NCBI GenBank assembly: GCA_016933675.1
Contig: JAFGAM010000014.1
Span: 1-47,726, forward strand
Origin: Candidatus Anaeroferrophillacea bacterium
GTDB taxonomy: Bacteria; Desulfobacterota; Anaeroferrophillalia; Anaeroferrophillales; Anaeroferrophillaceae
Reading direction: 5' to 3'
Length of the DNA: 47,726 bases
Every line of letters starts with the position of its first letter. Positions within the stretch are counted from its first letter, which is position 1. The notes under the pieces were generated by a model. The model saw only the letters and a program-made list of their open reading frames with translations. It had not been told where the DNA came from and did no database searches. A program made the translations under genes and the position numbers. Below are positions 7,747-15,869 of the stretch, piece after piece.

Positions 7747-9221
7747 CCCGTCTCCCCCCGTTCCCGCGCCGCGATACGGGCAACAATGGAGGTGGTACTG
7801 TGCCCCGCCCGGAGATCCACCAGTTCCACCCGGCCGCCCCGGCGCTCCACCAGCTCGCGGCCCACCACCCGATCAATGTTGTAGTCGCTGCCCTTCACCA
7901 GCACGTCGGGACCCAGGACATCGATGAGTTCCAGCGGCGTATCCTCGGCAAAGATCACCACCAGATCCACCTCCGCCAAGGCCGACAGCAGGGTGGCACG
8001 TTCGTCTTCGGAAAGGATGGGCCGCCCCTCACCCTTGAGCCGGCGCACCGAGGCGTCAGCGTTAAGGCCGATGACAAGACGATCGCCGAACCGCGCCGCC
8101 GACTCGATGAGCTTGATATGCCCGGCATGGAGGAGATCGAAACAGCCGTTGGTGAACACCACCCGCTGCCCCTGCGCCTGCCAACGGCGCACCTGCACCG
8201 CCGCTTCTTCGCGGGCGCAGTACCGCCGGGCCGGCGGACGGTCGAGGCGGGCGAGTTCGGCCCGCAGTTCCTCGCCCACCACCGGCCGGGTACCGACCTT
8301 CGCCACCACCGTCCCGGCGGCGGCATTGGCCAGCCGGGCCGCCTCCGGCCACGACAGACCGGCGGCCCGGGCGCCGGCGAGCACCGCGACGACGGTATCC
8401 CCGGCGCCGGAAACATCAAAAACCTCGCGGGCGGCACTGGGGATGAAAAGCGCCTCTCCCTCCCCTTCTTCGACGAGCATCATCCCGGCGGCGCCCCGGG
8501 TGAGCAGAACACGGGCGAAGCCGAAGCGTTGCCGCAGCCCCCGCGCCTGTTCCGCCAAAACCGCCGGTAACCGCAACGGATCCTCCGGCACCCCCCCCAC
8601 CATCGCGGCAAACTCTGCGGTATTCGGCGTGACGCAGGCGGCACCGGCGTATTTCTCCCAATCAGAACCCTTGGGATCGACGATCACCGGCAGGTCACGC
8701 GCGGCCGCCAGTTCGAGCACCCGGCGGCACACTGCCACCGATAGCACCCCCTTGCCGTAATCGGACAGCACAACGATGTTTGCCGATCCCAGGGATTCCG
8801 CCACGACATCCACCAACCGCGCCGCGAGTTCGTCGGGGAGTGGCCCGGTCTGCTCCTCGTCGAGCCGCAGGAGCTGCTGCCCCCGGGCAATAATGCGGGT
8901 CTTGGTACTCGTCGGCCGGCGGCAGTCGATCAACAGGCGATGGTCAATGCGGCCGGCAGCCAGCAGTCGCTCCAGTTCATCGCCGTCCCCGTCGTCGCCG
9001 CGGACCCCCACCAGCAACCCCCGCGCTCCCAGACCGACGACATTGGCGGCGACGTTGGCGGCACCGCCGGGGACGGCGGTCTTCTCCCGGGCGTGAACCA
9101 CCGGAACCGGCGCCTCCGGGGAGATGCGGGCGACACCACCCCAGACATAGCGGTCGAGCATGACATCACCGACCACCAGGACCGAACAGCCGGGCAGCCG
9201 GGCAAAATCGAAAGGTATCAT
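7743..9221 (-). CDS. hldE: Bifunctional heptose-7-phosphate kinase / heptose-1-phosphate adenylyltransferase
   Basis: A 492-residue enzyme for ADP-glycero-manno-heptose synthesis, the precursor of LPS inner core. Residues 1 to about 320 are a ribokinase-fold kinase with VPGGAANVAANV near the N-terminus and DVSGAGDTVVAV with the catalytic Asp at about residue 275. From about residue 350 a nucleotidyltransferase domain begins with FTNGCFDLLHAGH (Phe at about 356), followed by GLNADASVRRLKG and LVKGSDY. Full fused length matches HldE rather than separate HldA/HldC. The ATG shares its A with the gmhA stop (TGATG), so translation is coupled. A homopolymeric G8 run lies inside the kinase domain (see separate entry). 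Cytoplasmic. Confidence 0.96.
   Translation of the reverse strand: MIPFDFARLPGCSVLVVGDVMLDRYVWGGVARISPEAPVPVVHAREKTAVPGGAANVAANVVGLGARGLLVGVRGDDGDGDELERLLAAGRIDHRLLIDCRRPTSTKTRIIARGQQLLRLDEEQTGPLPDELAARLVDVVAESLGSANIVVLSDYGKGVLSVAVCRRVLELAAARDLPVIVDPKGSDWEKYAGAACVTPNTAEFAAMVGGVPEDPLRLPAVLAEQARGLRQRFGFARVLLTRGAAGMMLVEEGEGEALFIPSAAREVFDVSGAGDTVVAVLAGARAAGLSWPEAARLANAAAGTVVAKVGTRPVVGEELRAELARLDRPPARRYCAREEAAVQVRRWQAQGQRVVFTNGCFDLLHAGHIKLIESAARFGDRLVIGLNADASVRRLKGEGRPILSEDERATLLSALAEVDLVVIFAEDTPLELIDVLGPDVLVKGSDYNIDRVVGRELVERRGGRVELVDLRAGHSTTSIVARIAARERGETG
8591..8598 (-). repeat. G8 homopolymer inside hldE
   Basis: Eight consecutive C on the plus strand read as G8 in the hldE coding strand, around residues 208-211 (Val-Gly-Gly-Val). 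A one-base slip here would frameshift the protein in the kinase domain and remove the adenylyltransferase domain. Confidence 0.7.
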
Positions 9222-9793
9222 CAGAATGCCGCTCCCGCCGCGGCGAGTTCGTTCTCGAGGTATTCGGCCCAGTAATGGAGGATGAATATATGCGCCTCCT
9301 GTATCCGGGCGGTAACCTCATGGTCCACCACCACGGCACAGTCGACGGCAGCCGCCAGACGGCCACCGTCACGGCCCAGCAGACCGACGATGGCAAGACC
9401 CCGCTCCCGGGCGACGGCGGCGGCCCGCAACAGGTTGGCCGAGTTGCCGGAGGTGCTGATCACCACCAACACGTCACCGGACCGGGCAAGACCGGCAAGC
9501 TGGCGGGCGAAGATTTCATCGAAGGCGTAATCGTTGGCCACTGCGGTGAGGATGGAGGTGTCGGTGGTCAGCGCCAAGGCCCGCCATGCCGGGCGCTCAC
9601 GCTGAAAACGGCCGACAATCTCGGCGGCGAAATGCTGTGCATCGGCGGCCGAGCCGCCGTTCCCGGCGACGAAAATGGTTCCGCCACGGCGCAGAACGGC
9701 AGTCACCATGATCGCCGCGGCGGTGATTTTCTCCGCGCCGGCAACCAGACGGCGCAGGCAGGCAATATGTTCAGTCAGCCGCTGTTCCAGCAT
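9221..9793 (-). CDS. gmhA: Sedoheptulose-7-phosphate isomerase (phosphoheptose isomerase)
   Basis: A 190-residue SIS-domain enzyme converting sedoheptulose 7-phosphate to glycero-manno-heptose 7-phosphate, the first step of the heptose route whose next and fourth steps are done by the adjacent HldE. Recognisable elements are the helical N-terminus, FVAGNGGSAADAQHFAAEIVGRF (partial), VVISTSGNSANLL in the sugar-phosphate loop, VANDYAFDEIFARQL and the C-terminal EAHIFILHYWAEYLEN with conserved Glu and His. Length is normal for the family. The stop overlaps the hldE start by one base. The Shine-Dalgarno position is filled by a G8 run five bases before the ATG. gmhB (the phosphatase) is not in the window. 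Confidence 0.95.
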   Translation of the reverse strand: MLEQRLTEHIACLRRLVAGAEKITAAAIMVTAVLRRGGTIFVAGNGGSAADAQHFAAEIVGRFQRERPAWRALALTTDTSILTAVANDYAFDEIFARQLAGLARSGDVLVVISTSGNSANLLRAAAVARERGLAIVGLLGRDGGRLAAAVDCAVVVDHEVTARIQEAHIFILHYWAEYLENELAAAGAAF

Positions 9794-9798
9794 GCAGT

Positions 9799-9806
9799 CC
9801 CCCCCC
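9799..9806 (-). promoter_or_regulatory. G8 tract serving as ribosome binding site of gmhA
   Basis: On the coding strand eight G are followed by ACTGC and the gmhA ATG. The run occupies the Shine-Dalgarno position and is the only purine-rich element there. Length change by slippage would alter strength and spacing of the site. Confidence 0.5.
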
Positions 9807-9895
9807 GGTCATCATCGCCATTCCATGATGGCGGCATACCTGGTGGCTTCGTCGCATCTCCACCTTCTTCCTTACGCTGCACCTTGATTCACCGC

Positions 9896-9915
9896 GGCGT
9901 ACTTCGGCGTACTTC
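9896..9915. repeat. 10-bp perfect tandem duplication
   Basis: GGCGTACTTC occurs twice in direct succession within the pepA-gmhA intergenic stretch (9794-9998). No gene was found there. On the minus strand a TATATG lies just downstream of the duplication (near 9917-9922) and could be a -10 element, but no good -35 is at the right distance. Confidence 0.6.
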
Positions 9916-9998
9916 CATATACGCCTTTCTCAGGCAACAACGACCCTGAAGGCCGACGCCACCCCGCACGGTCGGCACCGTAAACACCACAGCGGCCG

Positions 9999-11510
9999 TC
10001 AGCCATCCCCCCGGCAGCCGCCGTCCGGCCGCGCCAGGTTTTTGACGAACCCCGCCAACAGCCGGGCGCCGAAGCCGGTGGCTCCGGCGGCGAAATACTT
10101 CCACGGCTTGGCCACAAAGGACGGCCCGGCGATATCGACGTGGGCCCAGGGCAGGCTTTCAGGCACGAACTCGCGCAGAAACAACGCCCCACGGATGGTA
10201 CCGCCGTTGCGGTCGCTGCCGACGTTGGCGATGTCGGCAGCGTCGGACTTGAGATCGTCGCGGTACACCGGCTCCAGCGGCAGCGGCCACACCTGCTCAC
10301 CGGTCTCATGGCTGCTGGCCACCAGCCGGTCAACCACCGCCCGATCGCCCAATACCCCGGCGATGCGGGTGCCCAGCGCCACCAGGCAGGCGCCGGTGAG
10401 GGTGGCGATATCGACAACATAGTCGGGCTTCAGCGCCACCGCCCGCAGCAGACCGTCGGCCAGCACCAGTCGCCCCTCGGCATCGGTGTTCTTCACCTCG
10501 ACGGTGGTACCGTTGCGCATGGTGATGATGTCCCCCGGCCGCTGGGCGGCAGCGTCGGGCATGTTCTCCGCCAAGACGACGATGCCGGTCACCGCCACCT
10601 GCGGCTTGAGACGGGCAATGATCTCCATGGCGCCGATGACCGCCGCCGCCCCGGCCATGTCGCGTTTCATCTCCTCCATCCCCGCCGGGGGCTTGAGGGA
10701 CAGACCGCCGGAATCGAAGGTAATCCCCTTGCCCACCAGGGCGACGTGCGCCCGGGCATCGCCATGGGGCCGAAACGAAAGTTCCACCATCCGTGGCGGC
10801 CGCTCGCTGCCGCGGCCCACCGCCGGCAGGCCGGCATAGCCGTCCGCCGCCAGCCGGTTCTCGTCCCATACCTCCACCGCGAGACCGCATTCCCCCGCCA
10901 GGGCGACACAGTGTCCGGCCAGATCCTCCGGCCCCAGCACGTTGGCCGGATGGTTCACCAGGGTGCGCACCCGGTTCACCGCCCGGCAGATGGTTTCCGT
11001 CCGCGCCAGAACAGCTGTTGCGGCCGCTTCCCGGCCGCTGCCGGTGACCATACCGACCCGCAGTTCCGCCGGCGGCGCGCCGCCGTTGTCCGGCCGTTTG
11101 AAGTCGCGGTAGCGGTAGCGGCCCAGCAGCACCCCTTCCAGCACCTTTTTTTCGAAGCCACCGGCGTCCGGCCCGTCCATGACGAACCAGATCTCCGCCA
11201 GTTTCAGCTCAACGGCGAGATCGGCGGCCCAGGCGGCGGCGGTTTTCACCGCCTCCCAGACATTGAGCCGCGGCCAAGCGGCCAACGGCATCACACACGC
11301 CCCGGCACCAAGATCATCATCGAGCCAGGAGACCGGCTTTTCCAGCTGCCGATCGCCCGCCGCCGCCAACCGCATTTCATCCCGGCCGCCGGCAGCGTGA
11401 AACCGGCGCTCCGGCGCGGTGATATACACCCGCAGACCGGCGGCACCCGCGGGCAGCACCGTTACCGCCCGCCAGTCAATCTTCGTTTCCTTCACGTTCA
11501 TGTCATGCAT
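9999..11510 (-). CDS. pepA: Leucyl aminopeptidase (M17 family)
   Basis: A cytoplasmic two-metal aminopeptidase of about 503 residues. The N-terminal third is the divergent macro-like domain; the catalytic domain carries VGKGITFDSGGLSLKP (metal Lys and Asp), MKRDMAGAAAVIG, and the family signature NTDAEGRLVLAD, followed by VDIATLTGACLVALG. These residues bind the two metal ions and the bicarbonate. Several starts are possible; the ATG at 11510 preceded by GGGA is chosen, with a GTG six codons upstream and an ATG three codons downstream as alternatives. It follows the sodium-dependent transporter by 42 bp on the same strand, so the pair may be co-transcribed and handle peptides or amino acids together. 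E. coli PepA also binds DNA, which is not testable here. Confidence 0.93.
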   Translation of the reverse strand: MHDMNVKETKIDWRAVTVLPAGAAGLRVYITAPERRFHAAGGRDEMRLAAAGDRQLEKPVSWLDDDLGAGACVMPLAAWPRLNVWEAVKTAAAWAADLAVELKLAEIWFVMDGPDAGGFEKKVLEGVLLGRYRYRDFKRPDNGGAPPAELRVGMVTGSGREAAATAVLARTETICRAVNRVRTLVNHPANVLGPEDLAGHCVALAGECGLAVEVWDENRLAADGYAGLPAVGRGSERPPRMVELSFRPHGDARAHVALVGKGITFDSGGLSLKPPAGMEEMKRDMAGAAAVIGAMEIIARLKPQVAVTGIVVLAENMPDAAAQRPGDIITMRNGTTVEVKNTDAEGRLVLADGLLRAVALKPDYVVDIATLTGACLVALGTRIAGVLGDRAVVDRLVASSHETGEQVWPLPLEPVYRDDLKSDAADIANVGSDRNGGTIRGALFLREFVPESLPWAHVDIAGPSFVAKPWKYFAAGATGFGARLLAGFVKNLARPDGGCRGDG

Positions 11511-11552
11511 GGGTTTTCCCGTCTTCACCGTTGGTGGAACACCGGCGAGGCA

Positions 11553-13139
11553 TCAGAATTGAAGCCAGCCAATGGTGTACAGAAAAGCGACCAGCACCGC
11601 CACCGGGCTGAGGAAACGGATGAAGAAGCCCCAGATCGACGCCAGGGTGAGGACATGGACATCGGAGTTGTGGGACGGATCATCCTTCAGGCCGGCCAAC
11701 AGGCTGATAAGATGGACGTCGGCAAAATTGTGCGAACCATGGCGGATCTCCGCCACCGCCTTCGCCGGCCCCCAGACCCAGCCGACAAACAAGGAGATGA
11801 ACAATCCGCCCAGCGGCAGCAGCCAGTTGGACGACAGGTTGTCCATAACATCGAAGAACGACCCCCTGGCGGTGCCGAACACGGCCAGGATGATACGGTG
11901 CAGCCACTCGATCCGCTCCCAGCCGGTAACGCTCACGGCACTGAAGCAGCCGAGAAAGAAGATTACGGCACCAAAAACGATCGTCGCCCGGCTCCGGCTC
12001 CAGCCGCGCTCGTCGACGAAATAGGCGGTCACCACCTCCAGCAGACTGATGCCCGAGGTCAGGGCGGCGACCATCAGCAACAGGAAGAACAGCGTCGCCC
12101 ACAGGGCCCCCAGCGGAATCTGGTTGAACACCGTGGGCAGCACCTGGAATACCAGCCCGGGGCCGGCACCGGGCTCGAACCCCTGGGCGAACACCGCCGG
12201 AAAGATGGCCAGGCCGGCCATCAGGGCAATAAGGGTGTCAAGACCGGCGATGGACAGGGTAGCAAGAAAGATATTCTGTTTTTTATCCACGTAGCTGCCG
12301 TAGGTAATAATCGCCCCCATACCGAGGCTGAGGGTGAAGAAGGCGTGCCCCAGAGCCTGCAGGATGCAATCGGCGTTGATTTTGGAAAAATCGGGACTGA
12401 GGAAGAACCGCACCCCGGCCATGGCCCCGGGCAGGGTCAAACCGCGGATAATGAGCACCACCAGGAGGATGAACAACACCGGCATGAGGATCTTCGACCA
12501 ACGTTCGATCCCCGCCTGCACCCCACGGACAACGATCACCATGCACAGGAGCATGAAAACCAGGTGGCAGCCGATGGCCCATCCCGGATGGGTGATGAAA
12601 CCGACGAAATGGGAAGCGGCGGCGGCGACGGTGGTGAAACCCAGCTGGCCGGCGACCGCCTTCCAGATATAGCCGATGGTCCAGCCGGCAACGACGCTGT
12701 AGAACGACAGGATGGTGAAACCAGCCACCACCCCCATGGCGCCGACGACAATCCAGCTGTAGCGGAAGATTGCCGCGCCGAGGAGCAGCATCGTCACCGC
12801 CCAGCCCCAGGTGCTGAGACACAAAAGGATAAACCCGGCAAACACCAGGATTGCCCCGATCAGTTGCGCCAGGGTCGAGGACGGCGGCGACAGGGCCTTG
12901 AAGGCACCAACCGGGTTGCGCCGGGTGTGGCGGCCGAGGGTCAACTCGCAGAGCATCACCGGCAGGCCGATGATGGTGATGCACAGCAGATAGACGAGGA
13001 CAAAGGCGCCGCCGCCGTTGAGACCGGTAATATAGGGAAACTTCCAGATGTTCCCCAGGCCGACGGCGGATCCGGCGGCCGCGAGGATGAACCCGAGGCT
13101 GGACCCCCAGGTCTCCCTTGTTCCTGCCGACGCTTTCAT
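11553..13139 (-). CDS. Sodium-dependent transporter of the neurotransmitter:sodium symporter (SNF) family
   Basis: A 528-residue inner-membrane protein with about 12 helices in the LeuT fold. The N-terminal hallmark is clear: SSLGFILAAAGSAVGLGN then IWKFPY and NGGGAFVLVYL, covering helix 1 with its sodium and substrate site. Later features include LSLGMGAIITYGSYV (helix 6-7 region) and a SGISLLEVVTAYFVDE stretch in helix 8. Bacterial members import amino acids with sodium; the substrate here is not predictable. GAGGAGC is 7 nt before the ATG, a good ribosome binding site. It may be co-transcribed with pepA, which would provide amino acids from peptides. Sodium coupling fits the presence of an Mrp-like sodium/proton antiporter in the same window. 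Confidence 0.92.
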   Translation of the reverse strand: MKASAGTRETWGSSLGFILAAAGSAVGLGNIWKFPYITGLNGGGAFVLVYLLCITIIGLPVMLCELTLGRHTRRNPVGAFKALSPPSSTLAQLIGAILVFAGFILLCLSTWGWAVTMLLLGAAIFRYSWIVVGAMGVVAGFTILSFYSVVAGWTIGYIWKAVAGQLGFTTVAAAASHFVGFITHPGWAIGCHLVFMLLCMVIVVRGVQAGIERWSKILMPVLFILLVVLIIRGLTLPGAMAGVRFFLSPDFSKINADCILQALGHAFFTLSLGMGAIITYGSYVDKKQNIFLATLSIAGLDTLIALMAGLAIFPAVFAQGFEPGAGPGLVFQVLPTVFNQIPLGALWATLFFLLLMVAALTSGISLLEVVTAYFVDERGWSRSRATIVFGAVIFFLGCFSAVSVTGWERIEWLHRIILAVFGTARGSFFDVMDNLSSNWLLPLGGLFISLFVGWVWGPAKAVAEIRHGSHNFADVHLISLLAGLKDDPSHNSDVHVLTLASIWGFFIRFLSPVAVLVAFLYTIGWLQF

Positions 13140-13166
13140 GCGGAAGCTCCTCTACAACCCAAGAAA

Positions 13167-13181
13167 TGATGCCTACGTAAC
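13167..13181. repeat. Degenerate copy of a 15-bp intergenic repeat
   Basis: TGATGCCTACGTAAC matches the two better copies at 14425 and 16247 at 13 of 15 positions. All three lie outside genes, in the same orientation. Confidence 0.4.
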
Positions 13182-13250
13182 CACCGTATCAGCTCCGGAC
13201 GGGCGGCGAGGGCGACAGCGGCAGGCCGGCGACGGGCGGCAAAGACGGCG

Positions 13251-13856
13251 TCAGTCCGGCGGCTCTCCCCCGGCGCCGCCCCCGTTGCCACCGTTGATCC
13301 ACCACGATTCCTCGTCCGCTTCGAACCACCACGAGTTCCAGTCGGTACCGAGGATGGCATGGGCCAGCTCGATGCCGGCATCGGTGGTGAGCCGCTTGAT
13401 GGCGATGGGAATCCAGTCGGCGGAATAGCGGTTGCCCAGATCCTGGCATTCCCGCAGCAGGAGCAACAGCTCAAGCTGGTCGGCATCGCGCGCCAGTCGC
13501 GCTTCCAGCGTCCGGCCGGCATTGAACTCCCGAAACAGCGACCGCATCTCGTCGCCAAAAGGAAGATGGCGGCAGGCATCATCCAGCGCGCGATCCTCGT
13601 CGGCAATAACGTATTTCTTGTTGACGTAATTCAAGTCACCGGTGCGCGCTTCCACCAGATCGTGGAACAAACACATCTTCACCAGCCGGTCGGTATCGGC
13701 CCCGTCAACCGTGGCCCCGAGGACATAACCGATGTAGGCGGTCCGGCAGATATGCTCGGCCACCGACTCGTTCCCCGAGCCGAGAAACTGCAACCCGCTG
13801 CGCGGGGTGCGCTTCAGCATCCCGACCTCGAAAAGAAATTTGGCGATCTCTTTCAC
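13251..13856 (-). CDS. HD-domain protein, HDDC2/YfbR-like nucleotidase
   Basis: A 201-residue soluble metal-dependent phosphohydrolase. The HD metal-binding residues are visible: His in VAEHICRTAYIG, the His-Asp pair in CLFHDLVEARTGDLN, and the distal Asp in ARDADQLELLLLL. The opening FLFEVGMLKRTPRSG is typical of the HDDC2/YfbR group, whose known members hydrolyse deoxynucleoside 5'-monophosphates. The C-terminus is tryptophan-rich (NSWWFEADEESWW) and ends in a short Gly-rich tail. The start is taken as GTG at 13856 preceded by AAGGGA; an open Gly-rich extension upstream to 14084 is low-complexity and overlaps a direct repeat, so it was not included. Cytoplasmic, substrate uncertain. Confidence 0.82.
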   Translation of the reverse strand: MKEIAKFLFEVGMLKRTPRSGLQFLGSGNESVAEHICRTAYIGYVLGATVDGADTDRLVKMCLFHDLVEARTGDLNYVNKKYVIADEDRALDDACRHLPFGDEMRSLFREFNAGRTLEARLARDADQLELLLLLRECQDLGNRYSADWIPIAIKRLTTDAGIELAHAILGTDWNSWWFEADEESWWINGGNGGGAGGEPPD

Positions 13857-13990
13857 GCTTCCCTTTCCCGCCCCGTCGAGTACGCCTACCCGGCTCAGAC
13901 CCGCACCATCGGTTCCGACACCAACCCTCAGCGTGCCGCCCGCTGCGCCCAGGGTGCCACCCCCGCTGCGCACTGCGAATATCAGCCCAG

Positions 13991-14072
13991 TGCCCCCCTT
14001 ATGTCCGGATATGAGGCCGCGGGCATCTGCGTACCGACCTCTATCCAGGTTGCCCCCTTGCGTCCGGATATG
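13991..14072. repeat. Imperfect 22/23-bp direct repeat upstream of the HD gene
   Basis: Two copies of a motif beginning TGCCCCC and ending GTCCGGATATG lie at 13991-14013 and 14051-14072, about 60 bp apart. They differ by one C in the C-run and at two internal positions. They lie in a gene-free stretch (13857-14099) of the minus-strand upstream region. Confidence 0.55.
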
Positions 14073-14099
14073 GAACATGAACATCCGGCCACCCGAGAT

Positions 14100-14399
14100 T
14101 CAACTCAGCCGCATCGCCTCCAGTTCCCGCAACCGTCCGAGCACCAGGCTGATCTTGATCTCGGCCGCCTGATAGCACATCTCGTCGCCATCCTCGAGGG
14201 CCGCCGCCTTCTCCGCCTGGAGCTTCTCGAGACCGTGGGAGAGCATGACGTAGGAATGCCGCAGTTCATCGGCCACCGCCTCAAGTTCTCCGTCAACCCC
14301 GGCCTTCAGCTCCAGAAATGCCGCCTGATCGAACATCGAGGGCTCACATTCGTCGCTTTCCCGGCCGGCCAACAACTCATCCGCCTCTGAAACGGTCAT
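14100..14399 (-). CDS. Small helical protein, function unknown
   Basis: A 99-residue acidic protein. The first 30 residues are Ser/Glu/Asp-rich; from about residue 35 the pattern is strongly helical and charged (GVDGELEAVADELRHSYVML, then LEKLQAEKAAALED and KISLVLGRLRELEAMRLS), suggesting a coiled-coil or helical hairpin. I do not recognise the family. The start is the ATG with GGAGGG eight bases upstream, a convincing ribosome binding site, which is the main reason to accept the gene. An ORF extension of 14 codons upstream has no such site. It lies upstream of the HD-domain gene on the same strand with 243 bp between. Confidence 0.65.
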   Translation of the reverse strand: MTVSEADELLAGRESDECEPSMFDQAAFLELKAGVDGELEAVADELRHSYVMLSHGLEKLQAEKAAALEDGDEMCYQAAEIKISLVLGRLRELEAMRLS

Positions 14400-14818
14400 A
14401 TCGGATACCCTCCGCAACGATAGCTGATGGCTTCGTAACAACCCGATCTTCCTTTTTTGTGCCTCACCTGAATCACCACGATGGACGGTGAGGCCGCACT
14501 CCTCAGGTACTGCGCGCCGCGAATCCGGTGCGGCTACCGAGCCATCCCGGTGTGCCGTTTTCCGGCAGTGGTTACGGTACCATCACCATCGCGACTGGCG
14601 CTAATCGCCGCCGGCACAATACCATCGGCAATGTCGGTGCCGCCATGCCGGCACAGATTGCCCCCACATGAAGCACCACCACGCCGGCACCGACCGCCAC
14701 CACACCGAGCGCCACCTTTGCCCGGACAGGAAAACACCGCCGCGCCGCGATACGCATCGCGGCGTCGAGTACCGTATCGGGCGCTCTTCAGCCCCCGACA
14801 GCGCTCATTGCGGACCGG
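14400..14818. other. 419-bp intergenic stretch with no supported gene
   Basis: Contains a copy of the 15-bp dispersed repeat (14425-14439). A small minus-strand ORF at 14572-14757 encodes a 61-residue hydrophobic Val/Ala-rich peptide beginning MRIAARRCF, but it lacks a ribosome binding site and its second half is basic, so it is not called as a gene. No terminator was seen after yraN. Confidence 0.4.
14425..14439. repeat. 15-bp dispersed intergenic repeat, copy A
   Basis: TGATGGCTTCGTAAC, identical to the copy at 16247-16261. It sits 26 bp upstream of the ATG of the small helical protein gene. A similar GATGGCTTCGTAA core is, from memory, common between genes in Desulfobacterota genomes. Confidence 0.6.
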
Positions 14819-15223
14819 TCAACCGACGGCAAAGGCATCGGGAAGCCACTCCACCCGGGCCCGCTCCGGACCGGAAAGACTCACCCCCACGACATCGAAC
14901 CGCACCGCCCCGGTCCATGATTCGGCGGCGATATACCACGACGCCAGCCGGATAAGACGGCGCTGTTTGGCGGCATGCACCGACTCCAGCGGCGACCCGC
15001 AACGCTGCCCGCGACGGGTCTTCACCTCGCAAAATACCAGGCAATCGCCGTCACGGGCAATAATATCGATCTCGCCGGCCGGACAACGGAAATTGCGGTT
15101 GATGACGGTCAGGCCGCGCTCCTCGAGATAACCGGCGGCCAGTTCCTCCCCCCAAGCGCCCACCGCCCGCCGGTCGCCGGCGGTGGCGGCATCCGCCGCC
15201 CCGCGGTCCCGATGCCCGGTCAT
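14819..15223 (-). CDS. yraN: YraN/UPF0102 family nuclease-like protein
   Basis: A 134-residue protein with the UPF0102 core: GAWGEELAAGYLEERGLTV, then NRNFRCPAGEIDIIARDG and LVFCEVKTRRG. The E-x-x-x-D-x-I and E-V-K pattern is that of a Holliday-junction-resolvase-like PD-(D/E)XK fold. The molecular role is not established; a DNA recombination or repair role is suspected for the family. The ATG at 15223 overlaps the rnhB stop by 4 nt, a coupling often seen between these two families. The N-terminal 20 residues are a basic, charge-rich leader not conserved in the family. End of the SRP/translation operon as far as the window shows. Confidence 0.9.
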   Translation of the reverse strand: MTGHRDRGAADAATAGDRRAVGAWGEELAAGYLEERGLTVINRNFRCPAGEIDIIARDGDCLVFCEVKTRRGQRCGSPLESVHAAKQRRLIRLASWYIAAESWTGAVRFDVVGVSLSGPERARVEWLPDAFAVG

Positions 15224-15828
15224 GAAACACCCCGCAACCTGAAGCTTCGGCGATGAATGGGGCTGCAGCCGTGGGCGGCGATGGCGGCGGCGTGCCGCTT
15301 CGTACCGTAGCCCTTGTGCCGGTCGAAACCGTAGGCCGGATAGCGGCAATGATAATAGCACATCAGCCGATCACGCACCACCTTGGCAATGATGGAGGCC
15401 GCCGCCACCACCTGGCTGCGCGCATCCCCCTTTTTCAGTGGATACTGCGGCAGGGCCAGCGGCAACCGCGTGATGCCGTCGACCACCACCAGGTCAGGCG
15501 TGAGGCGCATGCCAACCAGGGCCTTCTCCATCGCCGTCAGGGTGGCTCGAAGGATGTCGGTGGCGTCGATCTCCGCCGCGGTCACCACCCCGACCCCCCA
15601 GGCGGCCGCCCGGCGGACAATGGAACAGAAAAGCTCCTCCCTCCGCCGGGAGGAAAGAGCCTTTGAATCCATCACCCCGGCAATGCCGGTCCCCGGACGC
15701 ACCGTCACGGCAGCGGCCACCACCGGCCCGGCCAGGGGGCCGCGTCCCGCCTCGTCGACGCCCGCGACCACCCGGCAGCCAAGCCGGTGGAGACAATCCT
15801 GCAGGGCCGTCGATGCCTGCTGCTCCAT
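15220..15828 (-). CDS. rnhB: Ribonuclease HII
   Basis: A 202-residue enzyme cleaving the RNA strand of RNA-DNA hybrids and misincorporated ribonucleotides. The catalytic motif GVDEAGRGPLAGPVVAAA has the first Asp-Glu pair at residues 25-26; DSKALSSRRREELF, the third acidic residue in LVVVDG, and AAASIIAKVVRDRLM follow in the standard order, with GYGTKRHAAAI near the C-terminus. Length is normal. It starts 41 bp after rplS and its stop overlaps the yraN start by 4 nt. A GC-rich inverted repeat (CCCGCCG at 15838-15844 with CGGCGGG at 15862-15868) lies between rplS and rnhB without a T-tract and could attenuate expression. Confidence 0.96.
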   Translation of the reverse strand: MEQQASTALQDCLHRLGCRVVAGVDEAGRGPLAGPVVAAAVTVRPGTGIAGVMDSKALSSRRREELFCSIVRRAAAWGVGVVTAAEIDATDILRATLTAMEKALVGMRLTPDLVVVDGITRLPLALPQYPLKKGDARSQVVAAASIIAKVVRDRLMCYYHCRYPAYGFDRHKGYGTKRHAAAIAAHGCSPIHRRSFRLRGVS

Positions 15829-15869
15829 ACCGGTTCACCCGCCGCCGTCGTCTTTCCCGGTCGGCGGGA

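Noticed and set aside
10140-13169. A 1009-codon plus-strand open frame
   Set aside because: Antisense to pepA and the SNF-type transporter, with low-complexity His/Gln/Gly composition and no recognisable motif.
13857-14084. Gly-rich N-terminal extension of the HD-domain protein
   Set aside because: Low complexity, overlaps a direct repeat, and the internal GTG has the better ribosome binding site and family-like length.
14572-14757. Small hydrophobic minus-strand ORF
   Set aside because: No ribosome binding site, overlapping alternative frames, and no operon context; may be chance.
15838-15868. GC-rich hairpin between rplS and rnhB as a terminator
   Set aside because: The stem is only 7 bp with a 14-nt loop and no T-tract, in the middle of an apparent operon.
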